Below are positions 43,161 to 53,164 of a DNA stretch of 64,000 nucleotides, one piece after another. A program made the translations under genes and the position numbers. Numbering within the stretch: the first letter of the stretch is position 1; every line of letters begins with the position of its first letter. The stretch lies in assembly GCA_963576565.1 (NCBI GenBank), contig OY755039.1:79330755-79394754 (forward strand). Reading direction: 5' to 3'. Source of the DNA: Aspidapion aeneum (lineage: Eukaryota; Arthropoda; Insecta; Coleoptera; Brentidae). A model generated the notes under the pieces. The model did not search any database, was not told the DNA's origin, and worked only from the letters and a program-made list of their open reading frames with translations.

Positions 43161-43766
43161 ATATACAGGCCGTTTCAACAAAAACTTAACAGAGGCCTTT
43201 TGGGGCACTTCAAAAATCCACGAACATGTGGATTTTGTTTGCAAGGGGACCCGTTTTGGCTATCATGCATTCCCTCCGAAGGGTATTCTTTACTAATATA
43301 ATTTGGATATGAAAAGTGGGTCTAATGATACCTTGTTTTGAAGGTCGTTTGAATATCCCTACAACCATGTAAAAATTTTGAAAAGATTTTGATTTTATAT
43401 TTTTTGGATTTAATATGAATAAATATGAAAATTTGAAGGCAAATATGTCAAAAACTAATCAATAGATTTTAAAATTTTTACATTGTTGTAAAGATATTTA
43501 AGAAACCTTCAAAATAAGGTATCACTAGGGGCAAAGCATACCCCGTAAAGGACATGCATGCTACAAAAATTTCAAGATAGCTAAAAAGTGTCCCCCTTGG
43601 AAACAATATCGACGGTTCCAAGGGTTTTAGCTCACACATATACTATACTATAGTAGTGTGAGCTATGGTGATCCTAATTTTTTCGAGAAAAAAAAAGTTG
43701 CTCCGATTTCAAAAATTTTTATATATCTTTGCGTTTCAGATGATTTTGAAACTTTTTTGTTGCGCC

Positions 43767-43800
<34 letters not shown>

Positions 43801-44423
43801 ATGTCTGTCTGTAACGACCAACGCGCATAACTCAAAAACCGCTTGGCCGATTTTAATGAAATTTGGTACCTAGGCTGGGTCTTGCGTCGAGATGGTCCCA
43901 TTTAAAAATGAACAAAATCCACCGAACACAAACCAAATAAAAGGGTGGGGGTAGATTTCAAAAATTAGAGTTTATGTGAAAATATGGCGTGTGTGATATC
44001 AAACGAAAGGTAATTGAGTCCGGAGTTAAACAAAATACATTTTAATTTATTTAAAAAAAAAGGGTGGGGGTATATTTTAAAAATTAGAGTTTAAGTGAAA
44101 ATATGGCGTGTGTGATATCAAACAAAAGGTAATTGAGTCCGGAGTTTAACAAAATATATTTTAGTTTTTTGTTTTTCTTAAGGGTGGGGGTAGATTCCAA
44201 AAATTTGAGTTTAAGTCAAAACATGGCTTGTGTGGTATCTAAGAAAAGGTAGTTTAGTCTGGAGTTGAATAAAGTATATTTCAGTTTTTAGTTATATTAG
44301 CTCACACGTACACTATAACTATAGTATCTAGTGTGAGCTTAGGGGCCCATATATTGGCAGAGTATTTTCAAATTCTATCAAGAAATATCTGAAAAGGTCT
44401 TTTTGTTGAAACACCCTGTATAT
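43161..44423. mobile_element. Foldback with ATACAGG..TTTCAACAAAAA ends, carrying a nested element
   Basis: Left end ATACAGGCCGTTTCAACAAA (43163) and right end TTTGTTGAAACACCCTGTAT (44403-44422) are inverse with few mismatches. An inner hairpin has arms 43235-43405 and 43460-43605 (TGATACCTTGTTTTGAAGGT against ACCTTCAAAATAAGGTATCA). A TGTC element (43626-44368) has been inserted between the inner hairpin and the right end. Confidence 0.75.
43626..44368 (+). mobile_element. TGTC-microsatellite element, copy A (complete)
   Basis: Begins TTTAGCTCACAC and forms a hairpin with GTGTGAGCTA (43628-43665, inner palindrome ACTATACTATAGT). Then comes a (CTGT)n run (43771-43812), the core ACGACCAACGCGCATAACTC followed by AAAAACCGCTTGG and CCGATTTTAATGAAATTTGG, and three tandem units of about 120 bases marked by ATGGCGTGTGTGATATCAAA. 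It ends with a second hairpin (AGCTCACAC...GTGTGAGCT, 44299-44338) and GGGGCCCATATATTGGCAGA. No protein is encoded. Terminal hairpins plus a GTCT-type microsatellite recall DINE-1/Helentron-type non-autonomous elements, but this is an inference. Confidence 0.8.
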
Positions 44424-45097
44424 GGTTACATGGAGGGTTAACTAAAAGCAGATATTCCTTTCTAATGGGGAGGATTTTGACTTTGCAGAGCTGGGTGTAA
44501 TAGTATGTCAACTCGATTTTTTGCAAGAAGAACTAAGTTTGTTAGGGTCTAATAATGTCAAAAATATAATTTAGATAAAATTTATAAATGTTCTAAAAAC
44601 TCACACAAGCATAGATAACAAAGCAAAATTATCATTCCAGCTTCCCTTATTTTTGTCTACTCTCTTTGTTCCTTCAGTATAAAGATGAAAATCCAATGTA
44701 ACATAGCAATGTTCATCCCCAACTGGATTTTTCCTAAAATAAGAAAACATAATAATTTTACTACATTTTTATGCAACTTACGATGGTTTCTAGTTTTTAG
44801 TTTGATAGCTATTGTTTTAATTTACAGGTTTTTTTATTCTTAATAGCTATAAATATATTTTTGTTTCTAAAACTTATTAAAAGGTCACATCAAAAGATAT
44901 GTATGCTTTGGATTTATAAATAACAGGTCATTTCATACCAAATTAACCAGCCTCCAGTATTCATCAACTCCGATTTTAATGATTTTTGGTACAGTTATAC
45001 TAACCATTAATAAACTGAAAAATCAAAAATTTCAGATTTTTTTGACAAGTAGTTCTTTTAAATATTTTTTTAAATTGCAGGTTTGACCTGACACTTA
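44424..45097. other. Spacer with one CCGATTTT motif, no gene seen
   Basis: CAACTCCGATTTTAATGATT followed by TTTGGTACAG at 44966-44995 is one instance of the recurrent motif. Otherwise unassigned. Confidence 0.45.
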
Positions 45098-45838
45098 CCA
45101 AAAAACAAAAAATATATCTCAAAAAGTAAGCACTAGAAAGACATTTTAAAGACGCTTTAAAGAATATATCAAATGATATACTTTTTATAAAAAACTTTTT
45201 TAGAATTTTCGATACCTACTGAATTTTAAATGAACATGGAGCATAACCTAACCTAACCTAACCCATGTGAATATAGTACAGTATTCTACCGTGCCAAAGC
45301 AAAAGAGTGTACTCGCAATTTTTTTTAAAATTACCTAGTTTCTTCGTTTTTTAAATTATCCTTTCTTCTCTGCATAAATATTAATTTTTAATATCTTAAT
45401 ATCTTTAAAAATAAATAAGGATCTTATCAAAATTTAAAAAACAATTATCAAAAATGAAATTAAGGTAAAAAAAATCCTCAAACATTAGTTATCTCTGAAA
45501 TTCATTTTTACGAGTACCTTCTTTTGCCTTGGCACGGTAGTATTAGTGTATAACAACATACACAATTTTTTTTTGTACTATATCTACCCATCATTTCTCC
45601 ATATTGACATTTTTTAAATATCTTAGCAATCAATCAATGAAAAAAAATTTTTTTTCGAAAATATAAAAAATGGTTTTCAGAAATAAAAAAAAAATTTACA
45701 AAAATTTAAAAAAAGTTTTTTATAAAAAGTATATTATGTGACATATACTTTTAAGCGTCTTTAAAATGTATTTCTAACAAGCCATAAATCATGTTTCCAG
45801 TGTAAGCAGTTTTTAAGTTATTTTAGTTTTTACCTTTA
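45098..45838. repeat. Foldback, arms about 230-340 bp, with telomere-like run
   Basis: ACATTTTAAAGACGCTTTAA (about 45141) and the inverse near 45758, ATACTTTTTATAAAAAAC and its inverse, and CTACCGTGCCAAAGCAAAAG against CTTTTGCCTTGGCACGGTAG. In the left arm only, AACCTAACCTAACCTAACCC (45244-45263) is a four-copy run of the insect-type TTAGG repeat. Confidence 0.75.
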
Positions 45839-45839
45839 T

Positions 45840-46345
45840 AGCCCACACAGCAATGTGTGTGTTTTCGGCCCACAGTAGCCGAACCGAACCGAACCACACA
45901 GCAATGACTAGGGAAGATATTGTTTTTGATAATTTTTTTAAGATAACGCCGAAAATGTGTTATTTAGGTGTATTTGGACCTATCTTAGCAATTTCGTTGT
46001 GACGTCTGTCCATGTGTGTGTTTTTGGCCCACGGTAGCTCCTAAACCGCTAAACCGATTTTCATGATAAAATAGTGTTCAACACTGTAGTTTGTTCAAAA
46101 TCCAATAACGCTAGTGACAGCTTAAAAATTTTAAAAATATTAACTATCGGACTATTAACGGAGCATCGAATCAATATGCGGTTTTCGGAATACAGTAGAA
46201 CATGATTGGCTTAATAATTTGTCTAATAACCAAAAACTTCTTAGGAGCTTTAGTTTCTAAGATATTTACAAAAAACTGTTTGTAAGGCTGTTTGTTTTAC
46301 TAATGAGCTAGGAAGGTATCAGATCTATCATGGATCCATTTATTT
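45840..46345 (+). repeat. Dispersed repeat with CTCCTAAACCGCTAAACCGA core, copy 1
   Basis: Shares blocks with 61465-61985 (inverted) and 62430-62790: ACGCCGAAAATGTGTTATTT, TAGCTCCTAAACCGCTAAAC, CGGAGCATCGAATCAATATG and CGGTTTTCGGAATACAGTAG. The left end has CACACAGCAATG and CGGCCCACAGTAGCC. The right part ends in GAGCTAGGAAGGTATCAGAT. No coding capacity. Confidence 0.75.
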
Positions 46346-47360
46346 TAGTAAATGTCCAGCCAAAACTTCAATTTTAAAAAATTATTTTTAGATAATAAGA
46401 ACAACTGTCAAAAATTATAAAAATCTTTTTTTTTGTTCATTTTATATGCTTAAATGCTTTTAAAAACTTAATGGGGCATATCATACCCCACCTTACCAAA
46501 TTTATAATGATTTTCTACTTTACCAGCAGAGGGTTACAAAACTACATGTCTTACTATGTATAATCTGAAATCCCCATAAGCCAGCAATTACTTTTATTTC
46601 GGACACTGTTATACAAAATGTTTCTATGCTACAACTTCTTTTTGAAAACACTTCATTGAAAGACATTTTATATAAAAACCTAAATTTGAAATAAAATTTC
46701 CAAATGATGTTTTTTTTAAAGGTATTTTTTTTTAAACATTTTTTTCCTAGTGTCACTGCATTCTGGAAGACTGACGCTGGGCTCTCAACATCAATTGAGT
46801 TTTTTTACAGACTTTTTTCCTGAGGCAAAAAATTTTGGTCAGACTTCCAGAAAGGGCTTAGGTTTAGTTTAGTTTTGCAATTAAATTATTTACAAAATAT
46901 AACTTATAGGGTGTATGGAAAATTTCAATTATCTTAGTATTACTTCCAATGGACCCTTATCTTTTTTCTCCCTGGCTCTTTATATGTAACTTTTGACATT
47001 GTAGGTATATTTAAAAAAAATTATTCCATTATTTTTTATATACTTTTGAACAAAGTACCACAAATGGGGTCATTCCATCTGAAAAAAAAGATGTATGTGG
47101 GTAGACCCCTTCCCTTTTCTGTCAGGAAGAAAGCCTATGAAAAAACTAAGTTGACCTGTTTTTTTTTTCAAAAAATTAATATTAACCTGCTAGAAACAGT
47201 ATTCCATTTAAAGTCTCCACCCTGTATATTCCAAATCAAGGTTTCTGAAATTAGATAAAATGTGTAGTTTTCAGTGAAAACTGTAAATCTGGTTTTACAT
47301 TTTTGATATGTGTGATATTTTATCCCAAGCTACAGGGGTTTTTTAAAAAATTACTCTAAA
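46346..47360. other. Spacer with a small inverted repeat, no gene seen
   Basis: TTCTGGAAGACTGACG (46760) and GGTCAGACTTCCAGAA (46840) form a palindrome of about 95 bases. The rest is AT-rich and unassigned. Confidence 0.5.
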
Positions 47361-47879
47361 CTATTGGGTAATTTCATATGAAATCAACCAAAATAAAAAG
47401 AGGTATGGTAGACCATCTCACCGATTTTATTAAAATTCCGTACAATGATTCGCTATATGGGTGGGATGAAAAATCCAAAATGTTTAATTTTTTTGATCAG
47501 TACTTTTTTTAAAATTTATTTTCAAATATCGAAAAATTGACCAATTTTGGTCCAACACAGCTTCAAAAATTTTTGAATATCTTGAGAACTACTTACCGTA
47601 GATCAATAAGATATAGCTCGTTGCAAAGGTAATTGAAATACCTTTACAAAGATGTGTCACATGACCGATTATATTTTTCTGTTTTTTTTTTAGAAATTTT
47701 GAAAAAAACATTTTTTGATTTTTTTCAAAAAAAAAATATTTTTTTTCTCAATGCTTTAGGAAAATATGTGCCAAATTTCAAAATGGAGAAATCATGGGTT
47801 CAGTATGAAAAAAAATAAAAACCATAAAAAAACATGTGAAATCTAATTAAAAAGCGAAAATTACGAACAAATTTTACGG

Positions 47880-48215
47880 CTCTGCTACAGACTAGCGCCC
47901 TACAAAATAAAATAGCGCTGCTTCAAAATAGAGTGCATCAAAATAGCGCTGCTACAGAATTTCGCCTTACAAAACAGCGCTGCTACAAAACAGCGCTGCT
48001 ACAAAACAGCGCTGCTACAAAATAGCGCTGCTACAATATAGGACTGTAACAAAATAGGGCGCATCAAAATAGCGCCTTACAAAATAGCGCTGCTACAAAA
48101 TAGCGCGCATCAAAATAGCGCTGCTACAAAATAGCGCTAAAACAAAATAGCGCTGTAACAAATTAGCGCGCATCAAAAAAGCGCTGCTGCAAAATAGCGA
48201 TATCTAATAAAAACA
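47880..48215. repeat. Minisatellite AAAATAGCGC + linker, left arm
   Basis: About 20 units of 15-16 bases. The core AAAATAGCGC is joined by a small set of linkers: TGCTAC (most common), GCATC, CTTAC, TGTAAC and TAAAAC. AAAACAGCGC replaces the core in a few units. Confidence 0.9.
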
Positions 48216-48284
48216 GCGACATTAAAAAAAGCATCATTAAATAAAACAGCAACTGTTCAACTAAGAGGTCTCTTACTAACATAT

Positions 48285-48749
48285 TGTTACGGGTTCACAA
48301 CGACAAATTAAAACTCGCAATTGTTGAAAACGATACGTCAATTTATTCCGACAAATTATCTACAAAAACACGCACTTAAACTTACTAATAACTTGCTAAT
48401 AATTCACTACTTTAATACGCCTATTAACTTCGCGATAACATCTAGCGATCACTGCCATTGGTTATCTCTGACTGCCCGATGCACGACGTCCGGCCCTATA
48501 TATGAGGGTCTGCCTACAATTCGAGAATTTTCCATCTTTGTTCGATTCCGAATCATTCCCATATACGGAATATTACGTATATGATCATTCCGCCCTTTTC
48601 TGGAGCCGGACCGTTCACATACCAGTTCGTCACAGATAACGCAACTAAAACCTAGATTGAGAATACAACCATGAAATACGTCAACCTAATACTACACTAA
48701 ACCTAAATAAATTCTAACTATAAAATTTAAATAACTTAAATTTGTAACA
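48285..48749. repeat. Solo LTR (Gypsy-type), 465 bp, ATAT duplication
   Basis: Begins TGTTACGGGTTCACAACG and ends AATTTGTAACA, so TG...CA with palindromic TGTTAC/GTAACA ends. ATAT stands before (48281-48284) and after (48750-48753). A TATATA-type box lies in GGCCCTATATATGAGGG (about 48493). The sequence is unrelated to the LTRs at 5745 and 20551 beyond the first bases. The most likely origin is recombination between the two LTRs of an inserted element. Confidence 0.8.
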
Positions 48750-48783
48750 ATATTTAAAAAAAAAAATTCCTGACTTCTTTACC

Positions 48784-48897
48784 GGAATCCTAGGGGGCGT
48801 GAAACAAAACCGAACCGAGCCGAAGTTTCGGTTTGGTTTGGTTTTACAACCTCTAGGATCCCGGTTCGGTTTAATTTCACACCCTCAGGATCCCAAA
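48784..48897. repeat. Small palindrome rich in CCGAACCG
   Basis: GGAATCCTAGGGGGCGTGAA and the approximate inverse TTTCACACCCTCAGGATCCC flank CCGAACCGAGCCGAAG... CGGTTCGG. It may be a small MITE in the loop of the large foldback. Confidence 0.6.
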
Positions 48898-48947
48898 AAA
48901 AAAGTCAGGGAAGTTTTTTTTTTGAAAAAATATGTTAGAAAGAGGTC

Positions 48948-49175
48948 AGCGCTATTTTGTAGCAGCGCTGTTTTGATACGAGCTATTTTGCAGCAACAGC
49001 TATTTTGTAGCAGAGCTATTTTGTAGCAAAGCTATTTTGAGGCAGCGCCATTTTGATGCGCGCTATTTTGTAGCAGCGCTATTTTGTAAGGCGCTTATTT
49101 GTGGCAGCGCTGTTTTGATGCGCGCTCTTTTGATGCACGCTATTTTGTAAGGCGCTCTTCTGTAGCAGAGCCCCA
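48948..49175. repeat. Minisatellite AAAATAGCGC + linker, right arm (inverted)
   Basis: Inverse of 47880-48215: GTAGCAGCGCTATTTT, GATGCGCGCTATTTT and GTAAGGCGCTATTTT. Unit number is lower (about 14) than in the left arm, so the arms have changed in length independently. Confidence 0.88.
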
Positions 49176-50429
49176 GTCTTTCTTTAGTATTAGTAGATCT
49201 GCTTTAGGCTTTGGGTAGGAAAATGAACTAATATGTACTCACCCCACTTCAGGCGAATTATTTTTCTTTAAACTTTTTATCAGTTTCCTAGCTTAATGTC
49301 TATATGAGAGCACATATTTTCTGAAACATTCCTCAATATTTCAGAATGTTTCTTCAATTTTAACAGATCACAACACCTGGTCGCAAATATTTTATATTTT
49401 GGCGTGTTTTTGCGACAATTTCTTGCAGGAATTTTCCTGTATCAAACAGGCACAGATTGTCTTGTCTGATTGGCTGGGAATCACTCACCAATGAAAAAGT
49501 AGAAATGACAGGAATAAACAAGTTTGCACACTGACTGACGGGGGGAGGGGGACGGATGAAAAAAAGGGGGTATTTTTATTTTAGCTTTAATTTAACTACA
49601 CCGAATTAATATTCAAAATATAACTTTTTCCTACAGCACATACACATATTATGTATGCATGATAATACGAATTTCAAACAATTTTGTTCAGATTTTTTGT
49701 TACTTTTATTTGGTTTTTATTTTTTTTAACCATGAATTCATAATTTCTCCTTTTTGAAATTTGGCACATATTTTCCTAAAGCCTTGATAAAAAAATACTT
49801 TTTTTGAAAAAAATCAAAAATAACTTTTGAAAAAAATCAAAAAATGTTTTTTTCAAAATTTCAAAAAAAACAGATGAAAATATACTAGGTCATGTGACAC
49901 ATAGTTGGAAAGGTATTTAAATTGTCTTTACAAAGAGCTATATCTTATTAATCTGCGGTAAGTGGTCCTCAAGATATTTTAATTTTTTGTGAAGCTGTGT
50001 TAGACCAAAATGGGTCAATTTTTCGATTTTTGAAAATTAATTTTTAAAAAACTACCAATCAGAAAAAAAAATATTTTGGAATTTTGATCCCACCCATATA
50101 GAGAATATGTGTACCAAATTTTATCAAAATCGGTGAAATGGTCTGCCAAACCTCTGGTTAATTTGATATGAAATTACCCTATTTTCTCACATTAAATAAA
50201 AAAATACCCCAAAAAAAGAAACAAAATTTACACAAAAACAAAATTTTCATAAATAAAAAAGTTATAGACCCCCTCCCAAAATGCAGACTTATGGCTTACT
50301 ATATTAAAATATGGTTTTCACCTTTCAGCTTCGCTTGAAATTTGAGCATTGTAAAGGTGGGACAGTTTTTTTGTATCCCCCCTAGAAATACCCTAAACCC
50401 CCCAAAAACATCGAATTTGGGACACCCTG

Positions 50430-51340
50430 TACAGGGTGTTTCATTATATTTCTACCATCTAATTTTTCCAGAATTTTTGTCCTAAAGGAAAAAATTAAAA
50501 AGAGATCTGCAAATGTTTTCCTTTTTGTTTACGGAATGATATTTATTTTGGCAGTTTCCATATACAAGTGGCAGGTAAAAGTAACTTTTTTTTAAAGGAA
50601 ACACCCTATATATTTTTACACTCATATTATGAATAGGGCTTAAAATCTTCTTTCTAAAATAATAACATACTTTATTGCTGTGAACAATAGTTTTTGAAAT
50701 ATAAGCACTTCTTTTTTAATAATAAAAAAGTACCACTCGGCACCCCTGGTATATACAACTCTTTTAAGTTATAATTTTTAATTAATTTTTTTTTTTTTGT
50801 TTATACTGGGACTTTCCATCCAATCAGGATCAATCGCCCAGTTTCACCAAGTTTTAGCAAAGTTAAAGTATTTTAAACAAACACAAACAACCAAGTACCT
50901 CGCCAGGAATCGAACCCGGACCGCCGGTGTGGGAAACAAACATTGCTACCACTACCCCACGACGTCGACTCTTTTATATGTGACAGGTTGTGAGAAAATC
51001 AAAACAATTTTGACGGTCAAATGTCATTTTTAGATGTTATAGACATCATATATGCCCATTGAAATCAGTAAAAGGTGAAATTATACTAGGAGTGCTACCA
51101 TATTTTTTTAATAATTGGAAAAATTTTAAATGGTTATGTCTTGTATAAAGTATGTTATAGTTTTATAAAGAAGATTTTAGGCCTTATCCATACCTGTAAA
51201 AATATATATGGTGTTTCCTTTAAAAACACATCACTTTTATCTCCCCCCCGCATATGGTAAATTTTAAAATAAATGTCATACTGTAACCAAAAAGGAAAAC
51301 ATTTTCTAAACACTTTTTAATTTGACTAGTAGATTTAGCA
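50430..51340. repeat. Inverted repeat with CAGGGTGTTTCA end and a SINE in the loop
   Basis: Arms 50488-50745 and 51090-51340 are inverse: AAATGTTTTCCTTTTTGTTT against CCAAAAAGGAAAACATTTTC, AAAGGAAACACCCTATATAT against ATATATGGTGTTTCCTTTAA, and TTAAAATCTTCTTT against AAAGAAGATTTTAGG. CAGGGTGTTTCA at 50436 may be the outer end. The loop contains the SINE at 50767-50967. Confidence 0.8.
50767..50967 (-). mobile_element. tRNA-derived SINE, copy 1, with 9-bp target duplication
   Basis: On the minus strand the head reads GTCGTGGGGTAGTGGTAGCA (A box) and GGTCCGGGTTCGATTCCTGG (B box GGTTCGATTCC), about 35 bases apart. A body of about 100 bases and an A-rich tail follow. ACTCTTTTA flanks both sides (50758-50766 and 50968-50976). 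A related copy lies at 62200-62284. Polymerase III promoter boxes, tail and duplication are the standard marks of a SINE. Confidence 0.85.
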
Positions 51341-53160
51341 CTTACTCGTTTTGTAACTTCCGACTTCTTCTGTTATAACGTTCCAAACTCCTAAACTTCT
51401 TTGAACCCCAATTTTGTGGACGCCCAGGGGTCATTTTGCTCCCAGGTTCAAGTTCACGGCGCACAAATCAAAACAGTGACTTATAAAGTTCACCAAAAAC
51501 ACTATTTCTCACAAATATTTATGGAAATGTTCAAAAATGTTAAAAAACAATCAAAACTCTTTAAAAAGATCAAAACTTTTTAAAAAATTGACATAACCTG
51601 TCTAATCAAACAAGGCCAACAAAAAAATAATCACAGGCTAAATAGTAACGCCGCCCGTGTTATTTTTTTTCGTTGGCCACAGTATGAGTCGAAATTTGGT
51701 CTCTAGATGACGCCCATCGAAGAACAACGGACAAAATTGATGGGGGAATATTTGAGAGAGACAAATTTTAAAGTCGGTAAAGGACAAAAACTATTATAGG
51801 CAACCAAGCCAGGGGAATCTCTTTATCCCTCCGTTAATTTTTTGGCTGTTCCAAAATTTCCGTAGATTGTGACGCTGTCCTTAAGATTAAATAATTTTTT
51901 TTTAAGTACTACTTATAATTTTTTTATTCTTATTTCTTATCTAAATATTATTAAAACTTTAGAATTATTTAAAAAAATTTGTCGGTAAATGTAAAATGAC
52001 CGGGTGTCTAATAAAAAAAATCAAACTTAAGTAATGCTATGTAAAAAAAACATTGGATTTAGGGCTCAATTTGACATCTCTTCATTTGTGTGCCTCGGAT
52101 TTCTATATTTTCTGGGTGATTTTGATCCTCCAAAGGAATTAGTTATATTAAGAAACAAGCTTTCAAAAACTGTATAATTTAACAAAAATCATGCCGGAGT
52201 TTTTATGCCAAACATATTTAAAAATAACACTTTTTAAAAAATTATCGAAATTCCCAAAAATACACCAATTACCTTAAATATCGTTTTTCAAATGACAATT
52301 TTATAATTTTTAAAATCATACAGCCATACTAAATTTAAAAAGAACCTTTATTCTCGAAAACGGAACCAAAATTTTTATATTTAGTAGGGGTGCCGACTAC
52401 AAAAACCTTAATTATTTGCTGTCAAAATATTAATATGTTTTATGTCTCAAAATGCTTTGAATTTATATATAACCTTAGAACCTACAATACATATAAATAA
52501 CTGAAGCCAATAACAGGACCCCCCATAGATATTTGGGCGCCCTGGGCGAAACAGTAAATTGGCGCCTATACTTATACTTCTAAATACATCTAATCCGGCT
52601 ATTCTAGATGTACAATTTAGCACCTTTAGAGCTCTGATTTGGCGCCCTTATGATTGGGCGCCCCTGAGCAGAAGCCCAGTTTGCCCGTGCCTACTACGGG
52701 CCCTGCCCATAGACGTACTAAAGGGGTCTAAAGTTACAAAAAATACAAATACCAAATAAAGTACTGGCTGTTTTCTGCGGCTTTTGGGGTTTGCAAGTAC
52801 CTACAAATGTTTTCTATTTAGCTCTAGATCAGCGTGTACGTATATTTATTGTACTATATTAGTTCTAGGGTAAAAATATTACAATTAAGACAATTTTAGG
52901 AATGCTTTATATTGGCCGTAATTTTAAGGCTTTTTTTGTAAAATGTTGGCATACTTCCCATAATACCTGTAATAGTGAATTTGAAATTAAGCATCGCGGA
53001 GGCGTCATCATGTTTCCTCGCAATTTGTTGGTGACCTGAGTTACTACTAATATACTTATCGACCTTAAGGAAATCCTACTCTATGCAATACCACCTCTAG
53101 AGTATTATTTCAAGTATCTCATAGTTATATGGCTCCAAGTAATTAGAAATCTGATGGCTT
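51341..53160. other. Spacer; one hAT-like GC-rich block, no gene recognised
   Basis: At 52520-52690 a GC-richer block with TTGGGCGCCCTGGGCGAAAC, TTGGCGCC and TTGGGCGCCCCTGAGC looks like a decayed MITE of hAT type. Around 51640-51720 there is a GC-richer segment (GCCGCCCGTG) with no recognised protein. The rest is AT-rich. Confidence 0.45.
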
Positions 53161-53164
53161 GGAA

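Larger units (their letters stand above)
47361..50185. repeat. Large foldback (2.8 kb) with minisatellite inner arms
   Basis: Outer arms (47361-47880 and 49665-50185) are inverse: GGGTAATTTCATATGAAATC against GATATGAAATTACCC, CATCTCACCGATTTTATTAA against the inverse near 50118, TATGGGTGGGATGAAA, AAGATATAGCTC and ACACAGCTTCA. Inside them the left inner arm 47880-48215 is (AAAATAGCGCTGCTAC)n with linker variants, and the right inner arm 48948-49175 is its inverse. The loop 48250-48945 contains a solo LTR and a further palindrome (48784-48895). Both inner arms start with GGCTCTGCTACAGA, confirming mirror symmetry. Confidence 0.88.

Noticed and set aside
47880..48215. CRISPR-like array (regular short repeats)
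   Set aside because: Spacers are not unique, units are 15-16 bases without true spacers, and the sequence context is eukaryotic.
48321..48584. 87-codon reading frame near 48.4 kb
   Set aside because: It lies inside the solo LTR, has no recognised domain and no second copy to support it.
50880..50967. Possible true tRNA gene on the minus strand
   Set aside because: The A and B boxes are good, but the acceptor arm does not pair, and a tail plus target duplication identify a SINE.
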